The notes beneath the pieces were generated by a model. It worked only from the letters and a program-made list of their open reading frames with translations, ran no database searches and had not been told where the DNA came from. The position numbers and the translations under genes are program-made. Shown one piece after another: positions 55,123-64,000 of a stretch of 64,000 bases of DNA. Position 1 is the first letter of the stretch; every line of letters starts with the position of its first letter. Origin of the DNA: Exophiala sp. HKRS030 (lineage: Eukaryota > Ascomycota > Eurotiomycetes > Chaetothyriales > Herpotrichiellaceae); the NCBI GenBank assembly GCA_023897205.1, contig JAHWDD010000006.1:1550001-1614000 (forward strand), read 5' to 3'.

Positions 55123-56219
55123 CTTGATATTAGAAATGATGTTAGCAATGATGTTAGCAATGATGTTCCTGATCTGAGTTGTGTTGTAGGGAGGCCGTTT
55201 CGTACAAGGTTGGAGGCGGCTGAACCGACTTGAGATTGCGGTCTTTGATTTATTGGAAGGTCTTATTGAGTACTCTGCTCGGCTCTGTTCGGCCAAGTCT
55301 TTGTTTCAAGTTGCTTTTGGAGGAACTCTCTTACAAAAAAGACGTTGCTTTTATCAATAGGGGGAAAACGTGCCTAAATGTCAATCGAACCCATCGGGTG
55401 AGCTAAAGAGAGGATTCGTGTGGTTTGCGATCATCTTGTTAGATCTTGGGGTAACGAGAACAACTCGTCCCTATCGATATGATTCTAGATGCATGTAGCA
55501 TCAGAACAGACTCGGTGGAAATCGTCCGATGCACCCATAGCTGGAGAATTGTTGGCAACAAAGACAGTGTCTAACATGATGATTTCCTTTGTCTGCAGCC
55601 TTGTGGGGTAGAAATATATTTGGATCCTGGCATCACTTGCGGCGCTGATTGACATTACCTGAGGTGAGTGCTGCCATGATATCAAGAAAGACTCTTAGCA
55701 AGACCTTGGTCGAAGGAGAATACGGAGAATGATAGACGTTATTCAACGAGGAGTTTCGCAATGTGGAGTGACCTCGACTCAGCCTCGTTGTTCTTGCATA
55801 AAAATTCTTTTGATATGGCAATGTCATTTGAACGAGATCTGCGGAACATTTCGATTATCATTCTGTCAGTCAAACGCCTGATACTCAACCCTGGCTGTGA
55901 GTCAGTGGCGGAGCGAGTATCAACCTATCAAGACGCATTATCTTGCATTAGTTACTTAGCAGATTGTAGGCCACAGGCCACACGCTTCATCCTTCATAAG
56001 CCATCATCGTCCAGTCTTTGGTGCCTGGTCTCTTCTTCTCTCCTCTACCCTCTCTTTCTTTCTCCCCCCTACTCCTCATCCTATACTTCCGTTACCAACT
56101 CCACCCTCTATCTGTTTCCACATCTTTGTCGCGCGCTTTCTCTGCCCTTGATGTCCCCAGATTCCGACGGCCTAGACAACTAGCCATTGAATCGATGAAA
56201 TCATCGTTCTCGTATCATC
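55123..56219. other. Divergent intergenic region
   Basis: Just upstream of the secreted precursor, an approximate 9- to 12-bp direct repeat (atgttagca/atgttagcaatg) occurs three times at about 55128-55165, in its 5' leader. The right end (56030-56100) is pyrimidine-rich, promoter-like for the following gene. Confidence 0.5.
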
Positions 56220-57346
56220 ATGTACGAGGGTGATATCAAACTGCTATCCTTCGACGGAGGCGGCGGCCGTGGCTCGTCGAGTGTAGCCACTGCCGAGAAG
56301 TTGCTGAAGACAGTTTCCAATGTTTCCAATGGAGACGACGCGGCGTGGTCCTCTGTCACTGGCCTACGCCTCGTCTTTGCTCGAGCCCGCAGAGCACACC
56401 GTGGGGGCGTCACCACAACAAGCACTAGAGGGGCCATTGCCGCCAGGCTTGCAGATATGCAAGAGTTGATCGACGCAAAGAAGGAGTTTTCCGGTATGCC
56501 ATCTCGACTAAAGAATCCTTTTCTTCCGAATGTCTTCCAAGATCAACTTCACATCAGCATGCAACAAGGCATTGGTGGCCAGGCCCTCGAAAAGGTCGGT
56601 GATAGGGTGGAAGTTTGCCCAAAGAATGGTTTGCAGACCATCAGACAGGTGTTTAAGACAGTCGATCATTCATATCTAGCAATCTCTCACAAGTGGACTG
56701 TCCAACAAGGTCAGAAGATATGCCTATTTAGGCGTTTTGCTAATGGCTAACTCTTTCAGACCTTTCACCGGAGAATATTTTGTGTTTCGCAGGAGAACCA
56801 CGTTCTCAATTTTTGCTTACAGACTTCGGCACTGCACTCGACCTCTGGGTCGGCATCAGTAAACGGGAGATGGGCCTCCCGTTTACTGATGCCGACCCAG
56901 AGGTCGAGTCGAAGGACGATCACGGTCAAAAAGTAGACATGAAGTATGCGAGACGGATCATTCCCGGTATCGCATTCACGAGACGATTCTTCACCAAGCA
57001 TGATGTACAATGTCTGCTTGAGCGAAACCACCAATTGCCATTCCCTGGAAGACAATCTCATCATGAGCTTGGTCGCCAAATGGTAGAATCAAAATCCAGT
57101 CTGAACACTGGTTCAGAAGCTAGATTGAGTTCTAGCAAGACTTCGTTGCGTCTGCACACGAAGAAGATAATCCGGTACTGCCAAAGAGAGCAAGTGTTGG
57201 CTCGACTGCGATCCGCGTTGTTTGCAGTAGAGAGGTCAACTGATGGAGGAATGCTCCTCTCAGCGGACAATTCTACGCCGCATCATCTGGTTCGCCATCG
57301 AGCACGGATTCGCGCACTTTGGCCCTTGGACTTGCCTACAACCTGA
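56220..57346 (+). CDS. Chimeric ORF: patatin-like glycine motif plus kinase-like catalytic loop
   Basis: A two-exon model (56220-56709, 56760-57346; 50-bp intron gtcaga...ttcag with branch ggctaac) encodes 358 residues. The N-terminus, LLSFDGGGGRGSSS (residues 8-21), matches the D-G-G-G-x-R-G oxyanion motif of patatin-like phospholipases, but no lipase G-x-S-x-G follows. Splicing then yields DLSPENILCF (164-173) and FLLTDFGTA (181-189), the catalytic-loop and DFG motifs of protein kinases at the correct 21-residue spacing; the usual HR before D is QQ. No APE motif follows; instead the DNA enters a 74-bp palindrome. The rest is unrecognised. It may be a decayed kinase-containing gene or a rearranged fusion; activity is doubtful. 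Confidence 0.45.
56836..56909. repeat. Perfect 34-bp inverted repeat, 6-nt spacer
   Basis: Left arm 56836-56869 and right arm 56876-56909 are exact reverse complements around atgggc. The arms begin actcgacctctggg and end cccagaggtcgagt. It lies inside exon 2 of the kinase-like ORF, directly after the DFG codons, so both strands encode similar peptides (LDLWVGISKRE / LPFTDADPEVE). It would fold into a very stable hairpin. Confidence 0.97.
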
Positions 57347-57518
57347 ACACCATTATTCAGACAGCGTTGGAAGAAACGCCCATACATCCTCAACATCATC
57401 TAGGCCCGTCATCGTCGGTCGACCTCTGTCGGAGCCTTGCATCCTCAAAACTCTTCATCGACGTACCTCGTCGATATCACACGCCCAACCGTTCGCCTTT
57501 TGGCAAACGGCCACAACG

Positions 57519-58130
57519 ATGCATACCATACGACCAATGCCACTGCCCACTACCACCCCCGACAACGTTCTAAACACGTCCACCACAATGACCAACTCTG
57601 ACCTTGATTACGATATTCTAAACAATATGAACTACTTGGACGATGTCAACTTTGACGACTTTGTCCTGTATCCCACCAATGACATTGACCTGGACGACTC
57701 CGTTGTCTCTAGGTTCTTTCCCGAATTCGACTTCAATCCTCAATCTTCGTTTTCACCCACACCCTGCTCACCGAAGTCCCACACTTCGGTTCAAAAGTAC
57801 CGATGTACTGACTGTTCCGAATCTTTTCGGCGCCGCTGTGACCTAAACCGACATCGCCTCAAGCATGACACCCCGTTCAGATGCTCCCAAGATGGATGTG
57901 GCGTGGCCTTTTCTGAGAAGCGACGATGTAAACAACATGAGAAGCGGGAGCATGGCCTTCTCACCGAAGATGACATGAAGAAATGTCATGTGTGCGGATA
58001 CACGTCTATCCGTCCCGACTCGGTCAAGAGACACATGAGACTGAGACACGGTATCCAAGTGAGTTTCAGAACCAAAACGTCACCGACCACCAGCAACAGT
58101 ACTGTATCTCCCAGCAACTCTGAGCACTGA
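57519..58130 (+). CDS. Three-finger C2H2 zinc-finger protein
   Basis: 203 residues from the ATG at 57519; a start at 57588 (cacaATGacc) giving 180 is equally possible, and the frame is open back to 57243. The N-terminus is acidic with aromatic residues (DDVNFDDFVLYPTNDIDLDD), resembling an activation domain. Three fingers follow: C-x2-C-x12-H-x3-H (YRCTDC...NRHRLKH), C-x4-C-x12-H-x4-H (FRCSQDGC...QHEKREH) and C-x2-C-x12-H-x4-H (KCHVCG...RHMRLRH). Probably a small nuclear DNA-binding regulator, target unknown. It lies downstream of the kinase-like ORF on the same strand. Confidence 0.75.
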   Translation: MHTIRPMPLPTTTPDNVLNTSTTMTNSDLDYDILNNMNYLDDVNFDDFVLYPTNDIDLDDSVVSRFFPEFDFNPQSSFSPTPCSPKSHTSVQKYRCTDCSESFRRRCDLNRHRLKHDTPFRCSQDGCGVAFSEKRRCKQHEKREHGLLTEDDMKKCHVCGYTSIRPDSVKRHMRLRHGIQVSFRTKTSPTTSNSTVSPSNSEH

Positions 58131-58498
58131 CAACTGTACGGTGAGACCGAGCACCACCGTAAAAAGAAATGATACGAGGAAGGAATTCGAATAGTCGAGG
58201 GGTTGTTGACACTTTATCTTGACGACTTTCCATTTCCAGATTGCAAAGTACAAGCTTCCGTGTATGGCTGGGTTGACCTTTGATATTACATGATTGTGAG
58301 AGTTGAGAGACTCTGCTACTTTTACGGCGTTGATTGGTTTACATCGGTATGAATGTGAAACCACTTTGGAATCTTTGTTCTCTGGGTATATGCAATGAGA
58401 AAACATTTCATAAACATTCTACATGCTTCCGCTTCGAAGGTCGATATCGGATCGTCATCTCGACTCATAAGTGGTACATTCTGGATAAAATTTCCGCA
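58131..58498. other. Convergent intergenic region
   Basis: Short 3' flanks of the C2H2 and dioxygenase genes; nothing recognised. Confidence 0.5.
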
Positions 58499-59820
58499 TC
58501 AATCGTAATACTTGGCCTTGACGCCCTTGATGATGGACTCGTCGTCTTTGCCCTGCCGACTGACGTTCTTCGCCACCCGCGCCCTCACCCACTCACCCGC
58601 CGTCAGACCGACGGTCGCCCGGTCGAGAGCCTTGTCGTACCCCAGTCGTCGGAGCACGGGACTCTCGATCGGGACCAGCTCGGTGTCGTCCTCGGGTCTG
58701 ACAAAATACAGGACGCCGTGGCGGTCGATGTCGGCTTGATCCGGCGGCGGTGCGACGACGCGGTGGATGCTGCTCTTCAAGAACCCGTTGGTGAGGAATT
58801 GGAGGGCGTCGGCGATGTTGACGGTGATGCTCTCGGGGTAAGGTTTGACGTATCGCCATTCGCCTTCGGGGGTGCGCACTTGTAACGCGGCGACGGGTTG
58901 TCTAGGGACAACCCGTCAGACAATCCACCGTCTTGACAAGACACTCGTGCAGAACAAAAGCCAGAGACTCACCTAAACAATAACGTCAAACTACCAAAGT
59001 CGGTATGTCCTTTGACCCAGACGTTGTCCAATTCGGCATTCTGCTCGGGCGTCCGACGGTGATACTTCATGTACCGGAAATGGCAATCACTCTTCTCGTC
59101 GTACCGGTGGTTCTTGAGGAAGAAATCCTCGGGCAATTCGAGGACGATGGCGAAGAGGACGAGCAGCTTGCGGACGATCTCGAAATGGATGTGTCTCGCG
59201 AAGCCTTCGATCTCGGCCCAGTGTCGCGTGATGACGGGAGGGTGGTCGCGCGTGTACCCAGCGGTGAATTTGGGAATGTTGTAGATCTCCGTGTTGTCGC
59301 GGATGCCGGGCTTGACCTCGCGGGTCCCCAGAGGCTTGTAGCCGTTGTACCCGCCGTTCTCGAGGTCGGCCCGGTACTTGAGTTTCTCGTCCATGGGGAG
59401 TTCAAAGACTTGCTTGCACAGACTGAATTGTCGATCGACCTCGTCTTGGCTCAGGCCAAAATTGGTGATGTAGAAGAATCCTGTTGGTGTGTGCGGGGGT
59501 TTCCGAAATCAGTTCTCACGAACGTGCTTGGACATTGTGTGTGTGTGTGTCACAGGGACAGTGGGGGATGTACGGAGTACTGACCTATTCTGTTCACGGC
59601 GTCGAAAAGTTGAGCGGCGAGGTCTTGTTTTCCACCAGGTTGGTCGAACTTGCTGAGGTCAAGAGTGACCAGATCAGCCCAGTCCACTGTTGCCAGAATG
59701 CCTTGGTTAGTATTATATGGTGGATCTGCTTCCGAGGGCATCCTTACACTCATGCTTCGTCTCTGTGACTTGTGTCCATTTTGGAATCGATGTATGTGTA
59801 GTAGTCGTCTGAGTCGCCAT
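58499..59820 (-). CDS. 2-oxoglutarate/Fe(II) dioxygenase, isopenicillin-N-synthase-like
   Basis: Non-heme iron dioxygenase of 361 residues; exons 59820-59748, 59686-59585, 59480-58973 and 58901-58499 (introns 61, 104 and 71 bp). Joins restore HELDWADLVTLDLSKFD, VNRIGFFYITNFGL and SLTLLFRQPVAALQVRTPEGEW. Iron ligands are H and D in VKGHTDFGSLTLLF and H in KSSIHRVVAPP. The N-terminal DIOX_N part and FELPMDEKLKY are standard. The 2-oxoglutarate-binding R-x-S is instead RHGVLYF, as in a fungal subgroup. Such enzymes hydroxylate or desaturate small molecules, often in secondary metabolism; the substrate is unknown. The 3' splice site of the last intron lies in a 10-bp-arm hairpin. Confidence 0.88.
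58892..58917. repeat. 10-bp inverted repeat over a 3' splice site
   Basis: gacgggttgt (58892-58901) and acaacccgtc (58908-58917) are exact reverse complements with spacer ctaggg. On the minus strand the spacer contains the tag acceptor of the last dioxygenase intron, so pre-mRNA folding could mask or present that splice site. Confidence 0.85.
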
Positions 59821-61737
59821 GATGATAGTGATGATAAGCCCTTTCTCGTTTCAGGGTGTAACAATCCCGAAAACAATCGTGGATAGACCTGAGCTTCTTC
59901 TTCCCGCCACGACTTACGAAATACATCGTGGATTACGGAAGCTGATGCGGGGGATCGGGGATTGTTATGACGGGAATCGCCGAACAGTATATGTCCAAGT
60001 ACCTCCTCCATACGCCATAGGTATTTTGGTGAGGTGATTGCGGGGTCGGCTACTTGGGTCGGTTATTCTTCACACATGAGGTTCAAAGGCCGCATAGAAC
60101 CGAAAGATCAGCAGATGCAGCCCGTTCAGAGTCCGTGAGGGGGTGAAGAAAAAACGAATGATACTCAGCCATTACAGGTATCTTGACGAGGGAGAATACA
60201 TGGCCATGTGCAACCCATCATCTCCAACAGCAAGAGTAAGGTCTGAGATTGACAGAAAGAGTCATCCAAGTAAATCTTTTTGTTCCCTTACTGAGCATTC
60301 TATGTCCGCATGTACGAGCAGCCCTTTTAGCAAGGCGAGTCTGCCTCCATCTCTCCTACCTACACACCCTGCAAATTTCCAAGGACATAAAAATAGTCGC
60401 ATCGTGTCAGTTCGCGCGACATAATAGTGCCAGTGTCGGACCAGACCATCTGGAGAAAGAGAAGGCCTTGCAGACCATCAATGCCGCTTGAATTGAAAAA
60501 GTCACAAAGCTTCGGCCGCTTGGACTGCCACTGTGCTACCTGGAGGGAACTCATAGTTCGCCCTCCGAGAGAATATACTCTGTGTAACATCGTCAATGTT
60601 GTCGAAGTCCGCGTGCTGCAAGGCTGTCCGCAGAGGAAGAAAAGGGCGCAAAGCAACCAGTTCCAAGAATAGCAACAATTGTATAAGCCTCCTTGGCACC
60701 AAAGCCTTGTTGAGCTTATCTGTCTATGGGCCGCGATCATTGGCTGGCCGCTCGTTTATTTAAATTTAGTGACTGGTCTTTGTCATCCGGAGATTTCTTT
60801 CTCCGTCCCAAACTCGCTCACTTTCTCACTCTCGCTCTCATCTCTCTATTTTCTCCATGTCCACTCTTCCATCAGCACTTGACCCAATCGAGATGGCAGA
60901 CATATTGCGCACTGAGGGCCTTGCCAGCAGAGTACTCCGTACCATCGTGCTACCTGGTCCTAGCACGCCTTGACTACCTGACGAGATGCCCGGTAGAACA
61001 ATCCCGCCGATGACCCTTCATTTGTCGACTGGAGAGTTCCGCAGACAGATTTACAATAAGCGCGTTCGATCATGATGTGCACCTGTCCGGAGTCTAAGTG
61101 TCACAGACACTTGGCGAGTATGCAACCGTCCATGTTGCATCCTATACCTCGTACCCAAATACAGTACCTCAGATTCACAAAAACCCTCTACTCTCAACAG
61201 CTCAGACCAGATGGAGGCCAAACCACCGGTCGAGCAGGCTGAGCAGATCTTAACTTAGGACGGATCTTGGTCGAAGAATAGGTTGGCCATCCACCCAATG
61301 TGCACAAGCCCGTCAGCACAGCAATTTACACGTTGCTCCCTTTCCCTCAGCCCCCAGATCGAACCAAAATCTTAGCTTCATGCCTAAGCATCGTTACGGC
61401 CCCCGGTTCGGTGACCTTGGTCGTTGCTTAAACGATATTCTAACTTCGACGGTGAGTTCTACGTGGTACGGTGTGTATAAAATCCAATGACCCTCGTTCG
61501 CTTGTGTCTAGGTCTCACTCAAACAGAACACACAAGCTACGCTCTTTCAGAAAAGCAAACGAGATCTTACATACTCCGTACAGATACACCTAATCAAGCT
61601 CCGCTTGCCCACGTTATTACTCAACTACAACCCTTCTTATTACTCTCCTTCCACTTCTATCACAAACCAAAGCAACAGCTTTTTCGTTTTTGTTGAATAC
61701 ACATTCACTCAGTTGCATACCATACCATATAATCACG
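59821..61737. other. Long intergenic region; Rds1/LsdA promoter
   Basis: About 1.9 kb without a supportable gene. The dispersed motif occurs at 60932-60941 and 61572-61580. A TATA element (tataaaa) is at 61476-61482, about 255 bp before the Rds1/LsdA start, which implies a long leader. Confidence 0.5.
61476..61482 (+). promoter_or_regulatory. Candidate TATA box of the Rds1/LsdA gene
   Basis: tataaaa in an otherwise gene-free promoter, upstream of a secreted, probably development- or stress-regulated gene. Position relative to transcription start is not known. Confidence 0.45.
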
Positions 61738-63024
61738 ATGCATTTCAACAAGGCTCTCGCCGTGGTTGGCTCCCTTGCTCTTGCGTCGCTCGTCTCCGCA
61801 GTTCCAGTCGAGAAGCGAGGTTCTGTCTTCTACGGAGACAGAACCCAGCACCTCAAAGATTACCAGGCGAACCAAGGCAATGCCGGCCCATCATCATCTG
61901 GTGGTTCCTGGGCGCCCAGTTCAACCGGCGGTGCTCCTCCAGCTCCTCCCCAGCAGACCTCTGGGACACCTCCACCACCAGCGACACCTTCGAGTCAAGG
62001 GTCAAATCCATTCAAGTTCCCTCTTCAGAATGGCTTCCCAAACATCCAGAACCCCTCAGCAGCTTTGACGCAGATTGAGCAACAAGCCCACGGTCTCCTC
62101 CCCAATGGCCCTCCTCCTCCATCTGCCCCCGCAGCCGATGATCTCACCTCTCTGAGGTTGATCGCCTTCAACGAAATCTTCGAGGTGGCCTACTTCACGG
62201 AGCTTCTATCCAATGTCACCAATAACGTTGTCGGTTACCAGTTCCAAGATGCGAACCTTCGAGAGACCATCATCGAAGCACTCACGGCCATCGTCGCACA
62301 GGAAGAGCTTCACGCGCTGAACGCCAACGGTGCTCTCGCTCACTTCAACGCCGGCCCGATCCAACCTTGCTTGTACAATGCGCCCGTGGACAACTTCCAA
62401 GACGCTATCGCACTGGCGTCCACCTTCACCGATGTTGTTCTCGGAACCCTGGGTGACGTGCAGGTCCACTTTGGCCAGAACGGCGACGCTGGTCTGATTC
62501 GCGGTGTCGCCGCCGTCATCGGCCAGGAAGGAGAGCAGAACGGCTTCTACCGTGAAATCCTCGGCGAACTCCCCAGCCAGGCACCTTTCCTGACTGCCTC
62601 CGCGCGAGAATTCGCCTTTTCCGCCCTCAACCAGAACTTTGTCGTCCCGGGCTCCTGCCCCAACTCCAACACCATCGCCTTGCCGATCTTTGGCGCCCTG
62701 ACCCTCGAGACTCCCAAGGTGCAAGCTCAGGACCAGCAGTTGCAATTCTCCTTCCAGGCGACCGGCCAGTACAGCCAGTACGCGAGCGGTCAAGGATTGA
62801 GCTTGGTCTACATCAACCAGCAGAACGTGCCTGTCGTCGTGCCTATCCAGGGAGCCCAGAACGACGGTGGCAAGGTGACATTCTCGGCCAACTTCCCGTT
62901 CTCGGAGAACTTGATGTTCGGTTTGACGATTGCGGCCGTCACTTCCAACGCCGGTCCGTTCGCCGACGTCGATGCTGTGGCAAAGGCCGCGTTGTTCGGT
63001 CCTGCTTTGATTGAAGTTCAGTAG
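61738..63024 (+). CDS. Rds1/LsdA-type secreted ferritin-like protein
   Basis: 428 residues, one exon. A signal peptide (MHFNKALAVVGSLALASLVSA) is followed by VPVEKR, a Kex2-type site. A Pro/Gly/Ser-rich linker (about 45-135) precedes a ferritin-like four-helix domain (DUF4965-free, Pfam ferritin_2 type): RLIAFNEIFEVAYFTELLSN, AIVAQEELHALNANGAL, VIGQEGEQNGFYRE. The E...E-x2-H pattern of ferritin folds is partly present (AQEELHA, GQEGEQN). A C-terminal beta-rich part follows. Relatives are Aspergillus LsdA (late sexual development) and fission yeast Rds1 (stress-induced); biochemical role unknown. Codon use is biased to C/G at third positions, suggesting high expression. The frame open from 61690 is leader. 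Confidence 0.9.
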   Translation: MHFNKALAVVGSLALASLVSAVPVEKRGSVFYGDRTQHLKDYQANQGNAGPSSSGGSWAPSSTGGAPPAPPQQTSGTPPPPATPSSQGSNPFKFPLQNGFPNIQNPSAALTQIEQQAHGLLPNGPPPPSAPAADDLTSLRLIAFNEIFEVAYFTELLSNVTNNVVGYQFQDANLRETIIEALTAIVAQEELHALNANGALAHFNAGPIQPCLYNAPVDNFQDAIALASTFTDVVLGTLGDVQVHFGQNGDAGLIRGVAAVIGQEGEQNGFYREILGELPSQAPFLTASAREFAFSALNQNFVVPGSCPNSNTIALPIFGALTLETPKVQAQDQQLQFSFQATGQYSQYASGQGLSLVYINQQNVPVVVPIQGAQNDGGKVTFSANFPFSENLMFGLTIAAVTSNAGPFADVDAVAKAALFGPALIEVQ

Positions 63025-64000
63025 AGAAGAAAACAGTCCATGATTTTAATGTGTGCATGGTTCATCGGAGTTCTATCGAGTCATTCAAGAAAAAATAGTC
63101 TAGTAAATTGATAGTTAATCCAAAGAAATTTCCTTAGCTTCAAACCATTGTCGATTCAATTAATTTGTTTGTCACGCCTTGAAGGTCCGTACGCAACCGT
63201 GCGATTTGTTCGGGCACTGATCGTTGTGAAATCATATGGAGTAGCTTCGGCCTCCGAGTTTTCCAGGCCTACAGTGAAGTCAAGCCCGCTAAAGTGACAT
63301 GGGTTCGAGTATGGCCTCGACCGGCATCGGTAGCGTGTACATGGGTGTTCGTGCTAACAACAGATGAGACGAGTCGAGCCGTATCACCGAGGTCTCTGCC
63401 AGGAACACCCTTGTTCTCATATGTCTCTCTCGAACACCAAGCACACGTCAACTCAACATTGACTTCTTAACAAGAATGAACAACCTGGATGGACACGTGA
63501 ACTTCCGCCAACGAAGGACTGTACAACATCTCCCCAGCTTTGTTTGTCGCACTGTTCGGTGATTCAAGAACACTGCTGCCAGAGTATACCCACCTTCTCA
63601 CATCGCACATTTATAGACCTTGTTTGGCAAACGCATTCAGAGGTCAAATACCCATGCAAAATGAGTGAACGTCCGATCACGGAGACGAAAGCGATCGCGA
63701 CTCGGACCGAGTTGGGGGATTTCATTGCAATGTTTGATGAAGCTGAACCGTGGAGACGACAAAATCTTGGTGAAAATCACGTCACATCTGCCGTTTCCGA
63801 TCTTGTTCAGCTGCAGGGAGGGAAATTGATCATCAGCAAACACCAACACCAACGGCTGTCACGGTCCAATGTTCTGCAAATCTGCATCACATGTTTTGCA
63901 TTGTATGTGTGATGGTTTTATTGAAGGTGGAGCTTTTCTTCTTCGGCGCCATCCGGATCTTCTGCAACGTACTGTACATGGAGTGAAGATCTCCAGTTAC
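63025..64000. other. 3' flank and right-end intergenic region
   Basis: No supportable gene in about 1 kb. A frame from ATG 63661 to 63912 (84 codons) has no recognised motif. The sequence may hold the promoter of a gene beyond the window. Confidence 0.5.

Noticed and set aside
59536..59552. TG dinucleotide run in a dioxygenase intron
   Set aside because: An ordinary short microsatellite; no sign of function.
62206..62793. 195-codon frame antisense to the Rds1/LsdA gene
   Set aside because: Codon-bias shadow of a highly biased coding exon.
63295..63330. gggttcgagta resembling a tRNA B box
   Set aside because: No matching A box or acceptor stem could be found around it.
63661..63912. 84-codon ATG frame near the right end
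   Set aside because: No domain, no conserved motif, and no supporting splice or promoter signals.
1..64000. Repeat-induced point mutation or transposon remnants
   Set aside because: No AT-saturated blocks, long terminal repeats or transposase/reverse-transcriptase motifs were seen.

Overview
This is a 64-kb piece of nuclear DNA from a filamentous ascomycete (Pezizomycotina; the gene set and style suggest Eurotiomycetes, possibly a black-yeast relative, but this cannot be fixed from the window alone). Evidence: short GT-AG introns of about 47-160 bp with ctaac/ctgac-type branch sites, separately transcribed genes on both strands, and fungus-specific families (DUF3433, GH128, Zn(II)2Cys6 regulators, Rds1/LsdA, Dal5-type MFS). 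I support 27 protein-coding loci and found no rRNA, tRNA or CRISPR. Many gene models were rebuilt by joining exons at GT-AG sites that keep both the frame and the family motifs. Layout: 1-2355 has no gene. 2356-25054 is mostly housekeeping: HD hydrolase, GRASP Golgi protein, a giant DUF3433 membrane protein, a secreted GH128 glucanase, the divergent splicing pair RED/TGS1, TAF1, two lineage-specific hypotheticals with low-complexity DNA, and a NIPA/Rsm1 zinc-finger protein. 27664-34408 holds a mitochondrial oxoglutarate-type carrier, an alpha/beta hydrolase resembling enol-lactonases and a large Zn2Cys6 regulator. 35426-50165 is the most interesting block: a salicylate-hydroxylase-like flavoprotein, an FMN alpha-hydroxyacid dehydrogenase, a ThDP decarboxylase-type enzyme, an aldehyde dehydrogenase, a class II aldolase, an anion-symporter-type MFS transporter, a two-ended relic of a transcription factor and a Baeyer-Villiger-type monooxygenase. 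Dehydrogenase, then ThDP decarboxylase, then aldehyde dehydrogenase is the chemistry of the mandelate route (mandelate, benzoylformate, benzaldehyde, benzoate), so the block reads as a candidate catabolic cluster for an aromatic alpha-hydroxy acid. Two members look damaged: the ThDP enzyme lacks about 85 residues of its PYR domain, and the regulator has lost both ends. 50960-63024 returns to mixed content: ataxin-10/Ctr86, a secreted Kex2-type precursor carrying two W-C-x6-C modules like ascomycete alpha-pheromones, an odd ORF joining a patatin-like glycine motif to a kinase-like catalytic loop and containing a perfect 34-bp inverted repeat, a C2H2 factor, a 2-oxoglutarate/Fe(II) dioxygenase and an Rds1/LsdA ferritin-like secreted protein. 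A window-wide feature is the nonamer TACGGAGTA (either strand), found by eye about 20 times and always outside coding exons, against about 0.5 expected by chance.
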